Source: Saprospiraceae bacterium (GTDB lineage Bacteria > Bacteroidota > Bacteroidia > Chitinophagales > Saprospiraceae). From it: DNA of 32,166 nucleotides. The notes under the pieces were generated by a model. The model saw nothing but the letters and a program-made list of their open reading frames with translations. It made no database searches and was not told the DNA's origin. The DNA lies in the NCBI GenBank assembly GCA_016787415.1, contig JAEUUT010000221.1, positions 1 through 32,166 on the forward strand, written 5' to 3'. Every line of letters starts with the position of its first letter. The stretch's first letter is position 1. Shown here in pieces: positions 8,340 to 16,151 of the stretch. The position numbers were made by a program, and so were the translations under genes.

Positions 8340-9872
8340 ATGCAACCGAAAGAATTTCTGAAAAAACTTGGCCTCAAAACCAAAAACCAGGGCACCTGGA
8401 CGGGTCTCGAATCCGTGTCGGGCAGCCGTCGTTATATCGACTCTTACTCGCCTGTAGATGGCGAATTCATCGGCTCGGTCGGCATCACCACCCGCGAGCA
8501 ATACGATGCTGTCATTGCATCTGCAGAATCGGCATTTCTTACCTGGCGTGAAATGCCTGCTCCCAAACGCGGCGAAATCGTGCGCCAATACGGCGATGTA
8601 CTGCGCCAATACAAAGAGCCGCTGGGCAGTCTGGTGAGTTACGAAATGGGCAAAAGCCTCCAGGAAGGCCTGGGCGAGGTGCAGGAGATGATCGATATCT
8701 GCGATTTTGCAGTGGGTCTTTCCCGCCAGTTGTATGGCCTGACCATGCACTCCGAGCGCCCGGGGCACCGTATGTACGAACAATGGCATCCGCTGGGGAT
8801 TGTCGGCATTATTTCCGCTTTTAACTTCCCTGTGGCCGTTTGGTCGTGGAATGCCTGCTTAGCCTGGGTTTGTGGCGACGTATGCGTGTGGAAGGCCTCC
8901 GAAAAAGTGCCGCTGTGCGCCGTGGCTTGCCAGTTGTTGTTCCAGAAAGTATTGAAAGCCAACAACTTGCCAGAGGGTATCAGTTGCATTGTCAATGGCG
9001 ACTACAAAATTGGCGAATACATGACCAAAGACGCCCGCGTTCCGCTGGTGAGCGCTACAGGTAGCACGCGCATGGGCCGTATCGTAGGCCAAGCCGTAGC
9101 CGGTCGTTTTGGCCGCAGCATCCTCGAACTGGGTGGCAACAACGCCATCATCATTACGCCTTCTGCCGATATGAAAATGGTACTCACCGGCGCCGTATTC
9201 GGAGCCGTGGGCACGGCAGGACAGCGCTGCACTTCCACCCGCCGCCTCATTATCCATGAGAGCGTGTACGAACAGGTGAAAAACACGCTGGCCAAAGCAT
9301 ACCCGCAACTGCGCATCGGCAATCCGCTCGACTCCAGCAACCACGTCGGTCCGCTGATCGACAAACATGCCGTGGAAAATTATCTTCATTCCATTGCAGA
9401 GGTAAAAAAATCGAAAGGCAAATTCGTAGTAGAAGGCGGTGTGCTGGAAGGCCCCGGCTACGAAAGCGGCTGCTATGTGAAGCCTTGCATTGCCGAGGTG
9501 GAAAACCACTGGGATATCGTGCAGCACGAAACCTTTGCACCGATTCTGTACCTTATCAAATACAGCACCATCGAAGAAGCCATTGCGCTGCAAAACGGTG
9601 TGCCACAAGGTTTGTCGTCGGCTATCATGACCACCAACCTGCGCGAAGCGGAGCGTTTCCTGTCGGTAGCAGGCTCGGATTGTGGTATTGCCAATGTCAA
9701 CATCGGTACTTCCGGTGCTGAAATCGGCGGCGCTTTCGGCGGTGAAAAAGAAACTGGTGGCGGCCGCGAATCCGGCTCCGATTCCTGGAAAGCCTACATG
9801 CGCCGTCAGACGAATACAATCAACTATTCGGAACAATTGCCGCTGGCGCAGGGAATTCGGTTCGAATTTTAG
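8340..9872 (+). CDS. ALDH7-type aldehyde dehydrogenase (α-aminoadipic semialdehyde dehydrogenase-like)
   Basis: The 510-residue NAD-dependent enzyme is of the ALDH7A1/AmaB type, which oxidises L-aminoadipate 6-semialdehyde (open form of piperideine-6-carboxylate) in lysine breakdown and also acts on other aldehydes. The catalytic Cys is in GTAGQRCTSTRR (Cys297), and the general-base Glu is in LELGGNNAI. The family-typical end GGEKETGGGRESGSDSWKAY followed by RRQTNTINYS separates it from GabD and betaine enzymes. It starts at the ATG at 8340, since the upstream frame covers the −7 box. No other lysine-catabolic gene is adjacent. The stop is followed directly by GAGGTGAG repeats and hairpin B2. 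Confidence 0.9.
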   Translation: MQPKEFLKKLGLKTKNQGTWTGLESVSGSRRYIDSYSPVDGEFIGSVGITTREQYDAVIASAESAFLTWREMPAPKRGEIVRQYGDVLRQYKEPLGSLVSYEMGKSLQEGLGEVQEMIDICDFAVGLSRQLYGLTMHSERPGHRMYEQWHPLGIVGIISAFNFPVAVWSWNACLAWVCGDVCVWKASEKVPLCAVACQLLFQKVLKANNLPEGISCIVNGDYKIGEYMTKDARVPLVSATGSTRMGRIVGQAVAGRFGRSILELGGNNAIIITPSADMKMVLTGAVFGAVGTAGQRCTSTRRLIIHESVYEQVKNTLAKAYPQLRIGNPLDSSNHVGPLIDKHAVENYLHSIAEVKKSKGKFVVEGGVLEGPGYESGCYVKPCIAEVENHWDIVQHETFAPILYLIKYSTIEEAIALQNGVPQGLSSAIMTTNLREAERFLSVAGSDCGIANVNIGTSGAEIGGAFGGEKETGGGRESGSDSWKAYMRRQTNTINYSEQLPLAQGIRFEF

Positions 9873-10049
9873 AGGTGAGAAGGATGAATCAGGATTTTTA
9901 GGATTTATTGGATTAGAAGGATTCCCGATGTGATGTCGAAATTTTTGAAATTGAAATTTAATTTCGACATCACATCGGGAATCCTTCTAATCCAATAAAT
10001 CCTAAAAATCCTGATTCATACCTCTCTCACTTCTCACCTCTCACCTCTA
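9870..10049. repeat. Hairpin element B2, 60-bp perfect inverted repeat, flanked by CTCTCAC heptamers
   Basis: Arms 9884-9943 and 9960-10019 are exact reverse complements over 60 nt with a 16-nt AT-rich spacer. The arms share the GATTAGAAGGAT and GATGTCGAAATT blocks with B1 and B3, but the long loop seen there is missing, so B2 looks like an internally shortened copy. Outside the right arm, 10024-10044 is a run of 7-nt units (CTCTCAC, TTCTCAC, CTCTCAC). A shorter GAGGTGAGAAGG counterpart lies outside the left arm. The convergent − strand gene ends within this heptamer run. Confidence 0.92.
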
Positions 10050-10869
10050 AAAACCTGTATCTTATTATCAGCCCTTCGCCTTTTTTCCCTTCACTGCTCA
10101 GCACCAGATCGCCATTCATGTCAAAGGAAATGCCTTCAGGCTGGGGCAGCATTTTTTTATCGAGGCGAATAGCATATTTAATAGCCCCCGTGGCATAATC
10201 GAGCACGACGAGGCGTTTTTGTGCAGAGGAAAGCACATAAATATCGCCGGTGATAGGGTGGACGGCAATGCCGGACGGACTAAAAAAGTGTTCGTTTTCT
10301 TCCGGGATGTGCGGTACAAGGCGATTTACCTCAAGTGGATCTACCGTATATACTGGCTGTTCCGATAGTTTTTTACTGTTCAAGTCGAACGCATATACTT
10401 TCCGCAGGTAACTGCTGTCCGTATTCCCTTTGCAGGCAATGAGCAGGGCATTGCGTTTAGCGTCGAAGCCCAGGCCTTCCACATCGTCTTCTTTTTTCAA
10501 GGATGTTTTATACTCTCGTACGGAAGGGCTTTTGCGTTTCCAGCGGCCTATTTCAAAAACGTCGCCGTTGCTTTTTACGGCAAACAGGCAAGGGCCGACC
10601 ATTTCCACACCTTCGAAGTCGCCTTTGTCGCGAAACAGTACCCGATGGGTGATGGCGCCACCACCGGCGCCATCGACGAAGAAAATTTCTCCTTTTTCAT
10701 CGGCAATAGCAAGGTATTGACCATCGACGTCGGTTGGACTGAGGCCGGAAATCTCACGCAGGTCCTCGCTGACGAGGTTGATGATATGGGAAGGATTTGC
10801 CAGGTTATACGGCAGGGTATCGGGCGGGTTAATCGACAGACACAAGCCGATCGAAAGCAACAGGTTCAT
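10027..10869 (-). CDS. SdiA-regulated/YjiK-like β-propeller protein, secreted
   Basis: The 280-residue protein has a short hydrophobic signal-like N-terminus (MNLLLSIGLCLSIN). It then shows repeated propeller blades: REISGLSPTD, DFEGVEMVG, DVEGLGFDAKRNALLIACKG, FSPSGIAVHPITGDIYVLS and PQPEGISFDMNGDLVLSSEG. The pattern of EG/SG turns followed by D-x-x-G-x-L/I-Y strands fits the SdiA-regulated (YjiK) family, whose biochemical role is not established. The ATG at 10869 is chosen to place the signal peptide first. The last seven residues (LEVRGEK) and the TGA are encoded by GAGGTGA-type heptamers next to hairpin B2. Confidence 0.65.
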   Translation of the reverse strand: MNLLLSIGLCLSINPPDTLPYNLANPSHIINLVSEDLREISGLSPTDVDGQYLAIADEKGEIFFVDGAGGGAITHRVLFRDKGDFEGVEMVGPCLFAVKSNGDVFEIGRWKRKSPSVREYKTSLKKEDDVEGLGFDAKRNALLIACKGNTDSSYLRKVYAFDLNSKKLSEQPVYTVDPLEVNRLVPHIPEENEHFFSPSGIAVHPITGDIYVLSSAQKRLVVLDYATGAIKYAIRLDKKMLPQPEGISFDMNGDLVLSSEGKKGEGLIIRYRFLEVRGEK

Positions 10870-10966
10870 AAGCGTTTGATTTATCGGAACAAAACGGAAA
10901 GGTACGCTGCTTTCAGGCAAGCATACTGTTTCAGATAACGTACAAACCCCCGAACCATGTTTTATT

Positions 10967-11401
10967 TTACTCCGAAAAAACTTCTATTTCGTGTGTTTTT
11001 ACCACTAAGTCGGTAAATTTCCCTTTAAACCGAGTGGCTTTCACGATATGATTATCGATCCAGTGGTAGTTGCCGCCGCGTGGTTTGCCGAACAGAATGC
11101 CATGGTATTTAAAACCGTGTTTGGCGAGCCAGTACTCCGTAACTTCGCGGTGGGCTTCGGTACGGCTGGTAAAGAAAAAGATCACATGACCTTCATCGTA
11201 CCAGCGATTCAGCATTTCCAGTGCATCCGGATAAGGTAAAATGGTACCCATCCGTTCTGGTTCTTCATTCGGAACGTCGTCGCAAATGGTGCCGTCAATA
11301 TCGATGAGAAAGTTCTTGATATGCTGAGGAAGAATCGGGCTCAGGCGTTCGCCTTTTTCGTTGAAAATTTCTCGTAAGTTCTGCTCGGATTGATCTTGCA
11401 T
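10967..11401 (-). CDS. HAD-superfamily phosphatase
   Basis: The 144-residue protein has the HAD motifs in order: NFLIDIDGT (nucleophile Asp34 and acid Asp36), then FFFTSR (motif II Thr/Ser, about residue 76), then a Lys in FGKPRGG and an acidic WIDNH at the end (motifs III/IV). It lacks a large cap insertion. Such small HADs act on phosphorylated sugars or nucleotides; the substrate cannot be told from sequence. The start at 11401 follows a −7 box (TACCTTTG on the − strand at 11436-11429). It lies 97 nt upstream of the propeller gene on the same strand and may share a transcript with it. Confidence 0.8.
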   Translation of the reverse strand: MQDQSEQNLREIFNEKGERLSPILPQHIKNFLIDIDGTICDDVPNEEPERMGTILPYPDALEMLNRWYDEGHVIFFFTSRTEAHREVTEYWLAKHGFKYHGILFGKPRGGNYHWIDNHIVKATRFKGKFTDLVVKTHEIEVFSE

Positions 11402-11428
11402 GACTTTTTAATTGGTGTAAAATTGACG

Positions 11429-11436
11429 CAAAGGTA
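11429..11436 (-). promoter_or_regulatory. Putative −7 box for the HAD phosphatase gene
   Basis: The − strand reads TACCTTTG, matching TAnnTTTG, 27 nt ahead of the ATG at 11401. No clear −33 partner. The rest of the divergent gap up to 11656 is AT-rich near 11500 and shows no gene. Confidence 0.4.
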
Positions 11437-11656
11437 CGGCGAACAATTGATTATTACCCGCCTGCAACTGCAAACATTAAGTAAAGGCTAATGATTACTG
11501 TTAAACAAATGACAAAATAACATCATTTTATGTGCCAAACTCCTGCTTCGCTGTTTGTAATAACAACGCCGGCAAGCGAGTGTTTCGGCATTTGGCATGG
11601 TCTTTTCCGCCTGCTACCGCACATTGCTTTCCGATTATCTGCTCAAACTGCATACC

Positions 11657-12175
11657 ATGCATCCAAGATTTGCCCCTGGCATCATATTCAGCCTGATTTT
11701 ACTTTTTGCTGCCTGCAACACCACCAAAAAGTCGGCCAATAAGCCGGATGCTCCTGCCAGGGCTTCCAGCACTGCCAATATGCAATTGCGCAACCGCGTG
11801 GTGACATACGCGCAGAAATACGTCGGCTCGCCCTACAAATACGCCGGTACCAGCCCGTCGGGGTTCGACTGCTCGGGCTTCACCAGTTATGTGCTGAAGG
11901 AATTCAATGTAAAAGCCTCGCCGGCTTCAGCCATACAGGCCAAAGAAGGCCGGGCGGTTTCTATAGATAAAGTCAAACCGGGCGATCTCGTTTTTTTTGG
12001 CGAAAATTCAAAACACATCTCGCACGTGGCCATGGTGGTCAAACGCTCCAAAGATGGCATCGTCTGCGTTCACAGCACCACCAGCCGCGGTGTAATTGTG
12101 GAAAATGTGAGTACGTCGACGTACTGGAAACCGAAGATTTTATTTGCAAGAGATGTGATAAGTCCTAAGTCGTGA
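11657..12175 (+). CDS. NlpC/P60 family lipoprotein, cell-wall peptidase
   Basis: The 172-residue protein has a lipoprotein signal ending in LLFAAC (Cys20). A Lys/Ala/Ser linker follows, and then an NlpC/P60 cysteine peptidase domain that cleaves peptide bonds in peptidoglycan stem peptides. The catalytic triad is visible: Cys72 in GFDCSGF, His123 in ISHVAMVV and His139 in CVHSTT. The spacing and the KPGDLVFFG motif are typical. The ATG at 11657 is chosen because it puts the lipobox at the normal distance; the frame is open further upstream. The last codons (SPKS) and TGA lie in the left arm of hairpin A2. Confidence 0.9.
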   Translation: MHPRFAPGIIFSLILLFAACNTTKKSANKPDAPARASSTANMQLRNRVVTYAQKYVGSPYKYAGTSPSGFDCSGFTSYVLKEFNVKASPASAIQAKEGRAVSIDKVKPGDLVFFGENSKHISHVAMVVKRSKDGIVCVHSTTSRGVIVENVSTSTYWKPKILFARDVISPKS

Positions 12176-12294
12176 GTCCTGAGTCCTAAGTCTGTAGAGT
12201 ACACCTTCTTACTCTTGAAATTTGTTATTCGAAATGCCAGGAGTAATAAGGTGTACTCTACAGACTTAGGACTTAGGACTTAGGACTACCGACT
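12161..12294. repeat. Hairpin element A2 (copy of A1/A3)
   Basis: Arms 12161-12217 and 12238-12294 (57 nt each) pair with a few mismatches around a 20-nt loop. The inner core GTCTGTAGAGTACACCT and the TTACTC block near the loop are shared with A3 (A1 has TACCC). The outer arms are GTCCTAA/GTCGTGA heptamers, differing in unit choice between the two sides. The stop codons of both convergent genes (NlpC/P60 at 12173-12175, murF at 12266-12268) are inside the element. Confidence 0.9.
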
Positions 12295-13582
12295 CCAGTC
12301 TCACTCCCCTCGATCCCTTCACCAGTATCAGCGCATGCTCCAACTGTTGCGCATCCAGCCAGGCTTTGGCGGCGGTGTTGTCGGGGAAATGGAGCGCACC
12401 ATAGCGTTGGTACGGAGTTTTTCCAAACTCTTTTCCTACCAGCACGATCTGGTCGAGGCCCATTTTGGAGGCGAATCTCAGAATAGCGTTATGTTCTTTT
12501 TCGCTGTTTTCGCCCAGTTCGAGCATATCGCCAAGAATAGCGATTTTGTATTTGGCCGACATGGCTTGGAGGCTTTTGAGCGCCGGCTCCATGCTCGACG
12601 GATTGGCATTGTAGGCATCGAGCAGCACGGTATTGCTGCCGTATGGTATTATTTGAGAGCGATTGTTGGAAGGGCGATAGGATTCCAGTGCCGACTTAAT
12701 GACGGCTGCAGGCACTTTGAAATAGATACCGAGCGCAATGGCGGTCATAATGTTGTTAAAATTATGCCGTCCGAACAGGTGGGTACGCACTTCCACACGC
12801 GGGCCTTCGTCCGACAAAAAAGCCGCTTCTACAAACGGCATATCCTGGAGCAACTGCACTTCGATGCTGCCGTTGTTGGGATTGAGGGCAGCCGATTCGC
12901 GGTATTCGATGCGGGGTTTATTGCGGCGTGCCATGGCGGGCAGGTATTTTTCCGACATATTGAGAAATACGCAGCCGGCGTGCCGGGCGAGGTACTGGTA
13001 AAGTTCTCCTTCCGCTTTTTTCACGCCGGCGAGGCTGCCGAAGCCTTCGAGGTGTTCCTTGCCGATATTGGTGAGCAAGCCGTGCGTAGGCTTTGCAATA
13101 CGACACAGCAATTCGATGTCGCCCGGCTGATTGGTGCCCATTTCAATGACGGCAACTTCCGTTTCGGCAGGCATGGACAGCAAGGTAAGCGGCACACCTA
13201 TATGGTTGTTGAGATTCCCTTTGGTGAAATGGCAAGGGTAATGGCTGCTTAAAACACTGGAAACCAGTTCTTTAGTCGTTGTTTTTCCATTCGAACCGCC
13301 GATGGCAATGACCGGAATATCGAACTGCATGCGGTGATGGGTGGCGAGTTGCTGCAAGGCTTCCATCACATCGGGAACCAGAAAATAGCGGTCGTCGAGG
13401 CAGTATTGGGGGTTGTCGATCACAGCCACCGCCGCGCCATTTTCCAGGGCTTGGGCAGCAAATGCATTGCCATCAAAACTGGCGCCTTTCAGGGCGAAAA
13501 AGATACACCCCTGCGGCAAATGGCGGGTATCGGTGCTCACCACCGGATGTTGGCGGAAAATGGAATACAGTGCGTCCATCAT
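12266..13582 (-). CDS. murF: UDP-N-acetylmuramoyl-tripeptide–D-alanyl-D-alanine ligase
   Basis: The 438-residue Mur ligase adds the D-Ala-D-Ala dipeptide to the muramyl tripeptide precursor of peptidoglycan in the cytoplasm. Visible are the N-terminal substrate part (STDTRHLPQGCIFFALKG), the P-loop GGSNGKTTTKELV, the NNHIGVPLTLL and AVIEMGTNQPGDI central-domain motifs, a DAYNANPSSM motif and AILGDMLELG in the C-terminal domain. All are typical of MurF rather than MurC/D/E. Two ATGs occur in tandem at 13582 and 13579; either may be used. It lies 19 nt after kdsA and is probably co-transcribed. The last residues (VVLSPKS) and the TAA are written by heptamers of hairpin A2. Confidence 0.93.
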   Translation of the reverse strand: MMDALYSIFRQHPVVSTDTRHLPQGCIFFALKGASFDGNAFAAQALENGAAVAVIDNPQYCLDDRYFLVPDVMEALQQLATHHRMQFDIPVIAIGGSNGKTTTKELVSSVLSSHYPCHFTKGNLNNHIGVPLTLLSMPAETEVAVIEMGTNQPGDIELLCRIAKPTHGLLTNIGKEHLEGFGSLAGVKKAEGELYQYLARHAGCVFLNMSEKYLPAMARRNKPRIEYRESAALNPNNGSIEVQLLQDMPFVEAAFLSDEGPRVEVRTHLFGRHNFNNIMTAIALGIYFKVPAAVIKSALESYRPSNNRSQIIPYGSNTVLLDAYNANPSSMEPALKSLQAMSAKYKIAILGDMLELGENSEKEHNAILRFASKMGLDQIVLVGKEFGKTPYQRYGALHFPDNTAAKAWLDAQQLEHALILVKGSRGVRLESVVLSPKS

Positions 13583-13601
13583 TTTCAGTGGGTTTATTCC
13601 A

Positions 13602-14414
13602 TCAACGAATGGCTTCCCGGATGCGTACCAGGCGTTCGAGCAGTGGTTCGAGTCGGTCGAGTGGCAGCATGTTGGCGCCATCCGATTTGGCTTCCGAAGG
13701 GTTCGGATGTGTCTCGATGAACAAACCATCAGCCCCGACGGCAATTCCTGCCCTTGCAATGGTTTCGATGAGTGCGGGGCGACCACCCGTCACACCGCTG
13801 CTCTGATTGGGTTGTTGCAGCGAATGGGTGCAATCGAGCACAACCGGCGCTCCGAACGACTGCATTGCCGGCAGCCCGCGGTAATCGACAATCAAATCCT
13901 GGTACCCGAATGTGGTGCCGCGTTCGGTCAGGATAACCCGAGGATTGCCCTCTTCCTGTACTTTTTCCATGGCGAAACGCATGGCTTCCGGGGCTACAAA
14001 CTGCCCTTTTTTGATGTTCACCACCTTGCCTGTCTGGGCGGCAGCCACCAGAAGGCTGGTCTGACGGCACAGAAAAGCAGGGATTTGGAGAATATCAACA
14101 TATTTGGCGGCCATGGCAGCCTCGGGGTCGCTGTGGATGTCGGTTGTGGTGGGCAGGTCGAGTTGTTGGCCTATGGCACGCAACACGCCCAGGGCTTTTT
14201 CGTCGCCAATACCCGTAAATGAGTCGCGCTTGCTGCGGTTGGCCTTGCGGTAGGAGCCTTTAAAAATATAGGGAATGCCGAGGCGCTCACAAATATCGCG
14301 CACCTGTCCGGCAATGTCGAAAGCCATTTGTTCGCCCTCTATGGCACAGGGGCCGGCGATGAGAAAAAAGTTGCCCGAATCAGTGTTTTTCAGCCGGGGA
14401 ATGTCGAATTGCAT
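13602..14414 (-). CDS. kdsA: 3-deoxy-8-phosphooctulonate synthase (KDO-8-P synthase)
   Basis: The 270-residue enzyme condenses phosphoenolpyruvate with arabinose-5-phosphate to make KDO-8-phosphate for lipopolysaccharide cores. Family motifs are FLIAGPCAIEG near residue 18, FKGSYRKANRSKRDSFTG (KANR and phosphate contacts), TDIHSDPEAA, DILQIPAFLCRQTSLL, NIKKGQF, TERGTTFGYQDLIVD and DCTHSLQQPN. The ATG at 14414 is chosen because the motif spacing at the N-terminus matches the family; the longer frame to 14498 covers upstream DNA. murF follows 19 nt downstream on the same strand. Its presence implies a Gram-negative outer membrane with KDO. Confidence 0.96.
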   Translation of the reverse strand: MQFDIPRLKNTDSGNFFLIAGPCAIEGEQMAFDIAGQVRDICERLGIPYIFKGSYRKANRSKRDSFTGIGDEKALGVLRAIGQQLDLPTTTDIHSDPEAAMAAKYVDILQIPAFLCRQTSLLVAAAQTGKVVNIKKGQFVAPEAMRFAMEKVQEEGNPRVILTERGTTFGYQDLIVDYRGLPAMQSFGAPVVLDCTHSLQQPNQSSGVTGGRPALIETIARAGIAVGADGLFIETHPNPSEAKSDGANMLPLDRLEPLLERLVRIREAIR

Positions 14415-14576
14415 GGTCACAAAAATTGAAACAGAAGGGGGTTTGGCGGGTGCAAAAGTTGCGCTTTTGGGGAAATTTTCCAAACTCAAACAAAACAAGT
14501 TTTCAAAACAACAAACTGATTATCAATTGGTTATTTGCAGTGGTAAAAATTTTTATAAAAAATAATTTTAAAAATA

Positions 14577-14607
14577 TTTGTTTTAAACAACAACTTGTTT
14601 ATTTTTG
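14577..14607 (+). promoter_or_regulatory. Promoter of the AntA-like gene
   Basis: TTTG at 14577-14580 and TATTTTTG at 14600-14607 are 19 nt apart, a good match to the Bacteroidota −33/−7 promoter. They sit in a very AT-rich stretch (about 14480-14640) between kdsA and the + strand gene. The leader would be about 50 nt. Confidence 0.5.
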
Positions 14608-14664
14608 TATTGTTTTTAAAACAAATTAAAGCATTCAATCTAAACAGCATAAAATCAGCGAGTT

Positions 14665-15087
14665 ATGGCACTGGAAATTCTGGAAAGTAAAAAAGGTACC
14701 AAGGTTGTCACCGCTACTAATCTTCATACCGCCCTCAAATTGTCGATCCGTCAGTATGGCGCACAGGTGCGTAAATGGCTACGCGACGCCTACGAATTTG
14801 AAGACGGCATCCGTCGTCCGCAGATATACCGCGACTTTGCCAAACGCCCACGCCCCGGCGAGCCGGTAGAAGATTTTTACCTGACTCTTGAACTGGCCAA
14901 ACTGATTTCCCTGCGCAGCAGCAGTAAGGACAAACTAAAATTTGCCCGACTGCTGGATGCATATGAACACAACGGACAGATGAGCCTGTTTCATGAAAGT
15001 CAGCAGTCGAAAGTCGGCAGTCAACAGTCAACGGTTATCAGTCAACAGTCGGCGGGCATCAGTCGACAGGCTGCTGTCATTAATTAA
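14665..15087 (+). CDS. AntA/AntB-like (antirepressor-like) small protein with heptamer-encoded tail
   Basis: This 140-residue protein shows VVTATNLHTALKLS near residue 14, a KWLRDAYEF segment and DFYLTLELAKLISLRSSS near residue 73. That order (a LH motif, a W-x-x segment, then YLTLxxAK) resembles the AntA/AntB antirepressor domain of phages, which works in phage gene control. Here it stands alone with no other phage gene, so the present role is unknown. Residues about 111-139 are encoded by twelve 7-nt units at 14997-15080, giving a seven-residue repeat around SQQS. The stop at 15085-15087 abuts hairpin E. The AntA assignment rests on motif recall only. Confidence 0.6.
   Translation: MALEILESKKGTKVVTATNLHTALKLSIRQYGAQVRKWLRDAYEFEDGIRRPQIYRDFAKRPRPGEPVEDFYLTLELAKLISLRSSSKDKLKFARLLDAYEHNGQMSLFHESQQSKVGSQQSTVISQQSAGISRQAAVIN
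14997..15080 (+). repeat. Heptanucleotide tandem array (CAGTCAA type) inside a coding region
   Basis: Twelve consecutive 7-nt units can be read with no phase break, for example CAGTCGA, AAGTCGG, CAGTCAA, CAGTCAA, CGGTTAT, CAGTCAA and CAGTCGG. Three units make 21 nt, so the translated tail repeats every seven residues. The unit resembles the CAACAGT heptamer of cyanobacterial STRR repeats, as I recall it. Confidence 0.9.
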
Positions 15088-15250
15088 GAGCGTGTTCGGG
15101 ATTTTTTGCCGAAGGCTGAAAAAGTGGATTTTTTGTTCGTTTTATACGTTTTTTTCATGCGCATAGTGGGGACTATGTAAATGAAAAAAGGTAAAAAAGG
15201 GGCGAAAAAGCCGCTTTTCAGGCCCGGCGAAAAAATTCCGAACACGCTCT
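15087..15250. repeat. Hairpin element E, imperfect inverted repeat of about 164 bp
   Basis: The ends AGAGCGTGTTCGG (15087-) and CCGAACACGCTCT (-15250) are complementary. Pairing continues with mismatches and small gaps to the apex near 15161-15178, where GCATAGT and ACTATG face each other. The stem is rich in A/T runs that alternate with GC blocks. It begins at the stop codon of the AntA-like gene and points toward the convergent response regulator. The apex sequence is shared with element F. Confidence 0.82.
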
Positions 15251-15262
15251 AAAACAGGGATA

Positions 15263-15285
15263 AAACAAAAAACCCGCAAGCCGGG
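15263..15285 (-). terminator. Probable intrinsic terminator of the response regulator gene
   Basis: On the − strand a small stem CCCG-GCTTG-CGGG is followed by a TTTTTTGTTTT run (15272-15262), about 130 nt after the stop at 15417. The stem is short but the T-run is good. Confidence 0.45.
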
Positions 15286-15345
15286 ACTCGGCTCACAGGT
15301 CACTATGCATTTGTAGTATACTGGTTTTGAGGTAGTATGGCAAGG

Positions 15346-15398
15346 AGCCCGGCGTATGCAGATGCCGAATTGCTTCGACTGCACTCATACGCCGGGCT
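15346..15398. repeat. 13-bp perfect inverted repeat with 27-nt loop
   Basis: AGCCCGGCGTATG (15346-15358) pairs exactly with CATACGCCGGGCT (15386-15398). It lies 18 nt after the stop of the response regulator gene. There is no T-run on the − strand side, so it is more likely an mRNA 3' structure or weak terminator than a standard one. Confidence 0.6.
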
Positions 15399-15416
15399 TT
15401 CTATCCAGAACAATGG

Positions 15417-16151
15417 TCAGTGTGCGTTGGCAACATCTTTCACCAGCAACTGAAATCCATTGCCGTGAATATTGACAATTTCTATAGCCGAATCCTTGGC
15501 TAAGTATTTTCTCAACTTGGTTACGAAAACATCCATCGACCGGGCTGTGAAGTAGTTGTCTTCATGCCAGATTTTGGTCAGCGCTTCCGAACGCGGTGTT
15601 ACATCGTTCATGTAGCGGCAGAACATTTTAAGCAATTCTGCCTCTTTGGGGCTTAATTTCCATTGGTTTTCTTCACCAGGCGCGGCATCTGTAAACGTGA
15701 GGATGCGCACCGGGAAATTAAAATGATATTTTCCGATGGTGTATTCCCGTTGTTCGTCGCGCGGATCGGGCGCCTTGTTGACACGTTTTAGCACTGCCTG
15801 AATACGCAGCAACAGTTCTTCAGAATTGAATGGTTTGGAAATATAGTCGTCTGCGCCGATTTTAAATCCTTGCAGCACGTCGTCTTTCATGGTTTTGGCC
15901 GTCAGGAAAATGATAGGCACCTCCTGATTGCGTTCGCGGATTTCGCGGGCGAGTGTGAAGCCGTCTTTACGCGGCATCATCACATCGAATACGCAGAGGT
16001 CATAATGACTTTTGCGGAAGGCCTCGAGACCGAGTACCCCGTCGGTAGCAAGGGTCACATCGTAGTCGTGCATCTCGAGATAGGAACGGAGGACGTCGCC
16101 AAAATTTTGGTCGTCTTCCACCAGCAGAATTTTGTAGTTAGCACTTGCCAT
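15417..16151 (-). CDS. OmpR/PhoB-type response regulator
   Basis: The 244-residue two-domain regulator has a receiver domain (about 1-122) with acidic pocket Glu12/Asp13/Asp14, phospho-acceptor Asp56 in VFDVMMP, Thr84 in FLTAKT and Lys106 in SKPF. A winged-helix DNA-binding domain (about 135-235) follows, with LSPKEAELLKMF, RSEALTKIW, RSMDVFVTKLRKYL and IVNIHGNGFQL. It should bind DNA when phosphorylated. No histidine kinase gene is next to it, so its partner is elsewhere. It starts at the ATG at 16151; the upstream 125 nt hold no clear −7 box but contain the palindrome ACGTTAACGT at 16221. Confidence 0.93.
   Translation of the reverse strand: MASANYKILLVEDDQNFGDVLRSYLEMHDYDVTLATDGVLGLEAFRKSHYDLCVFDVMMPRKDGFTLAREIRERNQEVPIIFLTAKTMKDDVLQGFKIGADDYISKPFNSEELLLRIQAVLKRVNKAPDPRDEQREYTIGKYHFNFPVRILTFTDAAPGEENQWKLSPKEAELLKMFCRYMNDVTPRSEALTKIWHEDNYFTARSMDVFVTKLRKYLAKDSAIEIVNIHGNGFQLLVKDVANAH

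Noticed and set aside
12335..13252. 305-codon open frame antisense to murF
   Set aside because: No motif, composition of a reverse frame, and murF has all its family motifs on the other strand.
14997..15080. Possible CRISPR array
   Set aside because: Units are 7 nt with no spacers of constant length and no cas genes; it is a short tandem repeat.
15346..15398. Candidate tRNA or small structured RNA gene
   Set aside because: Only one 13-bp stem with a 27-nt loop can be drawn; no cloverleaf, anticodon arm or T-loop sequence is present.
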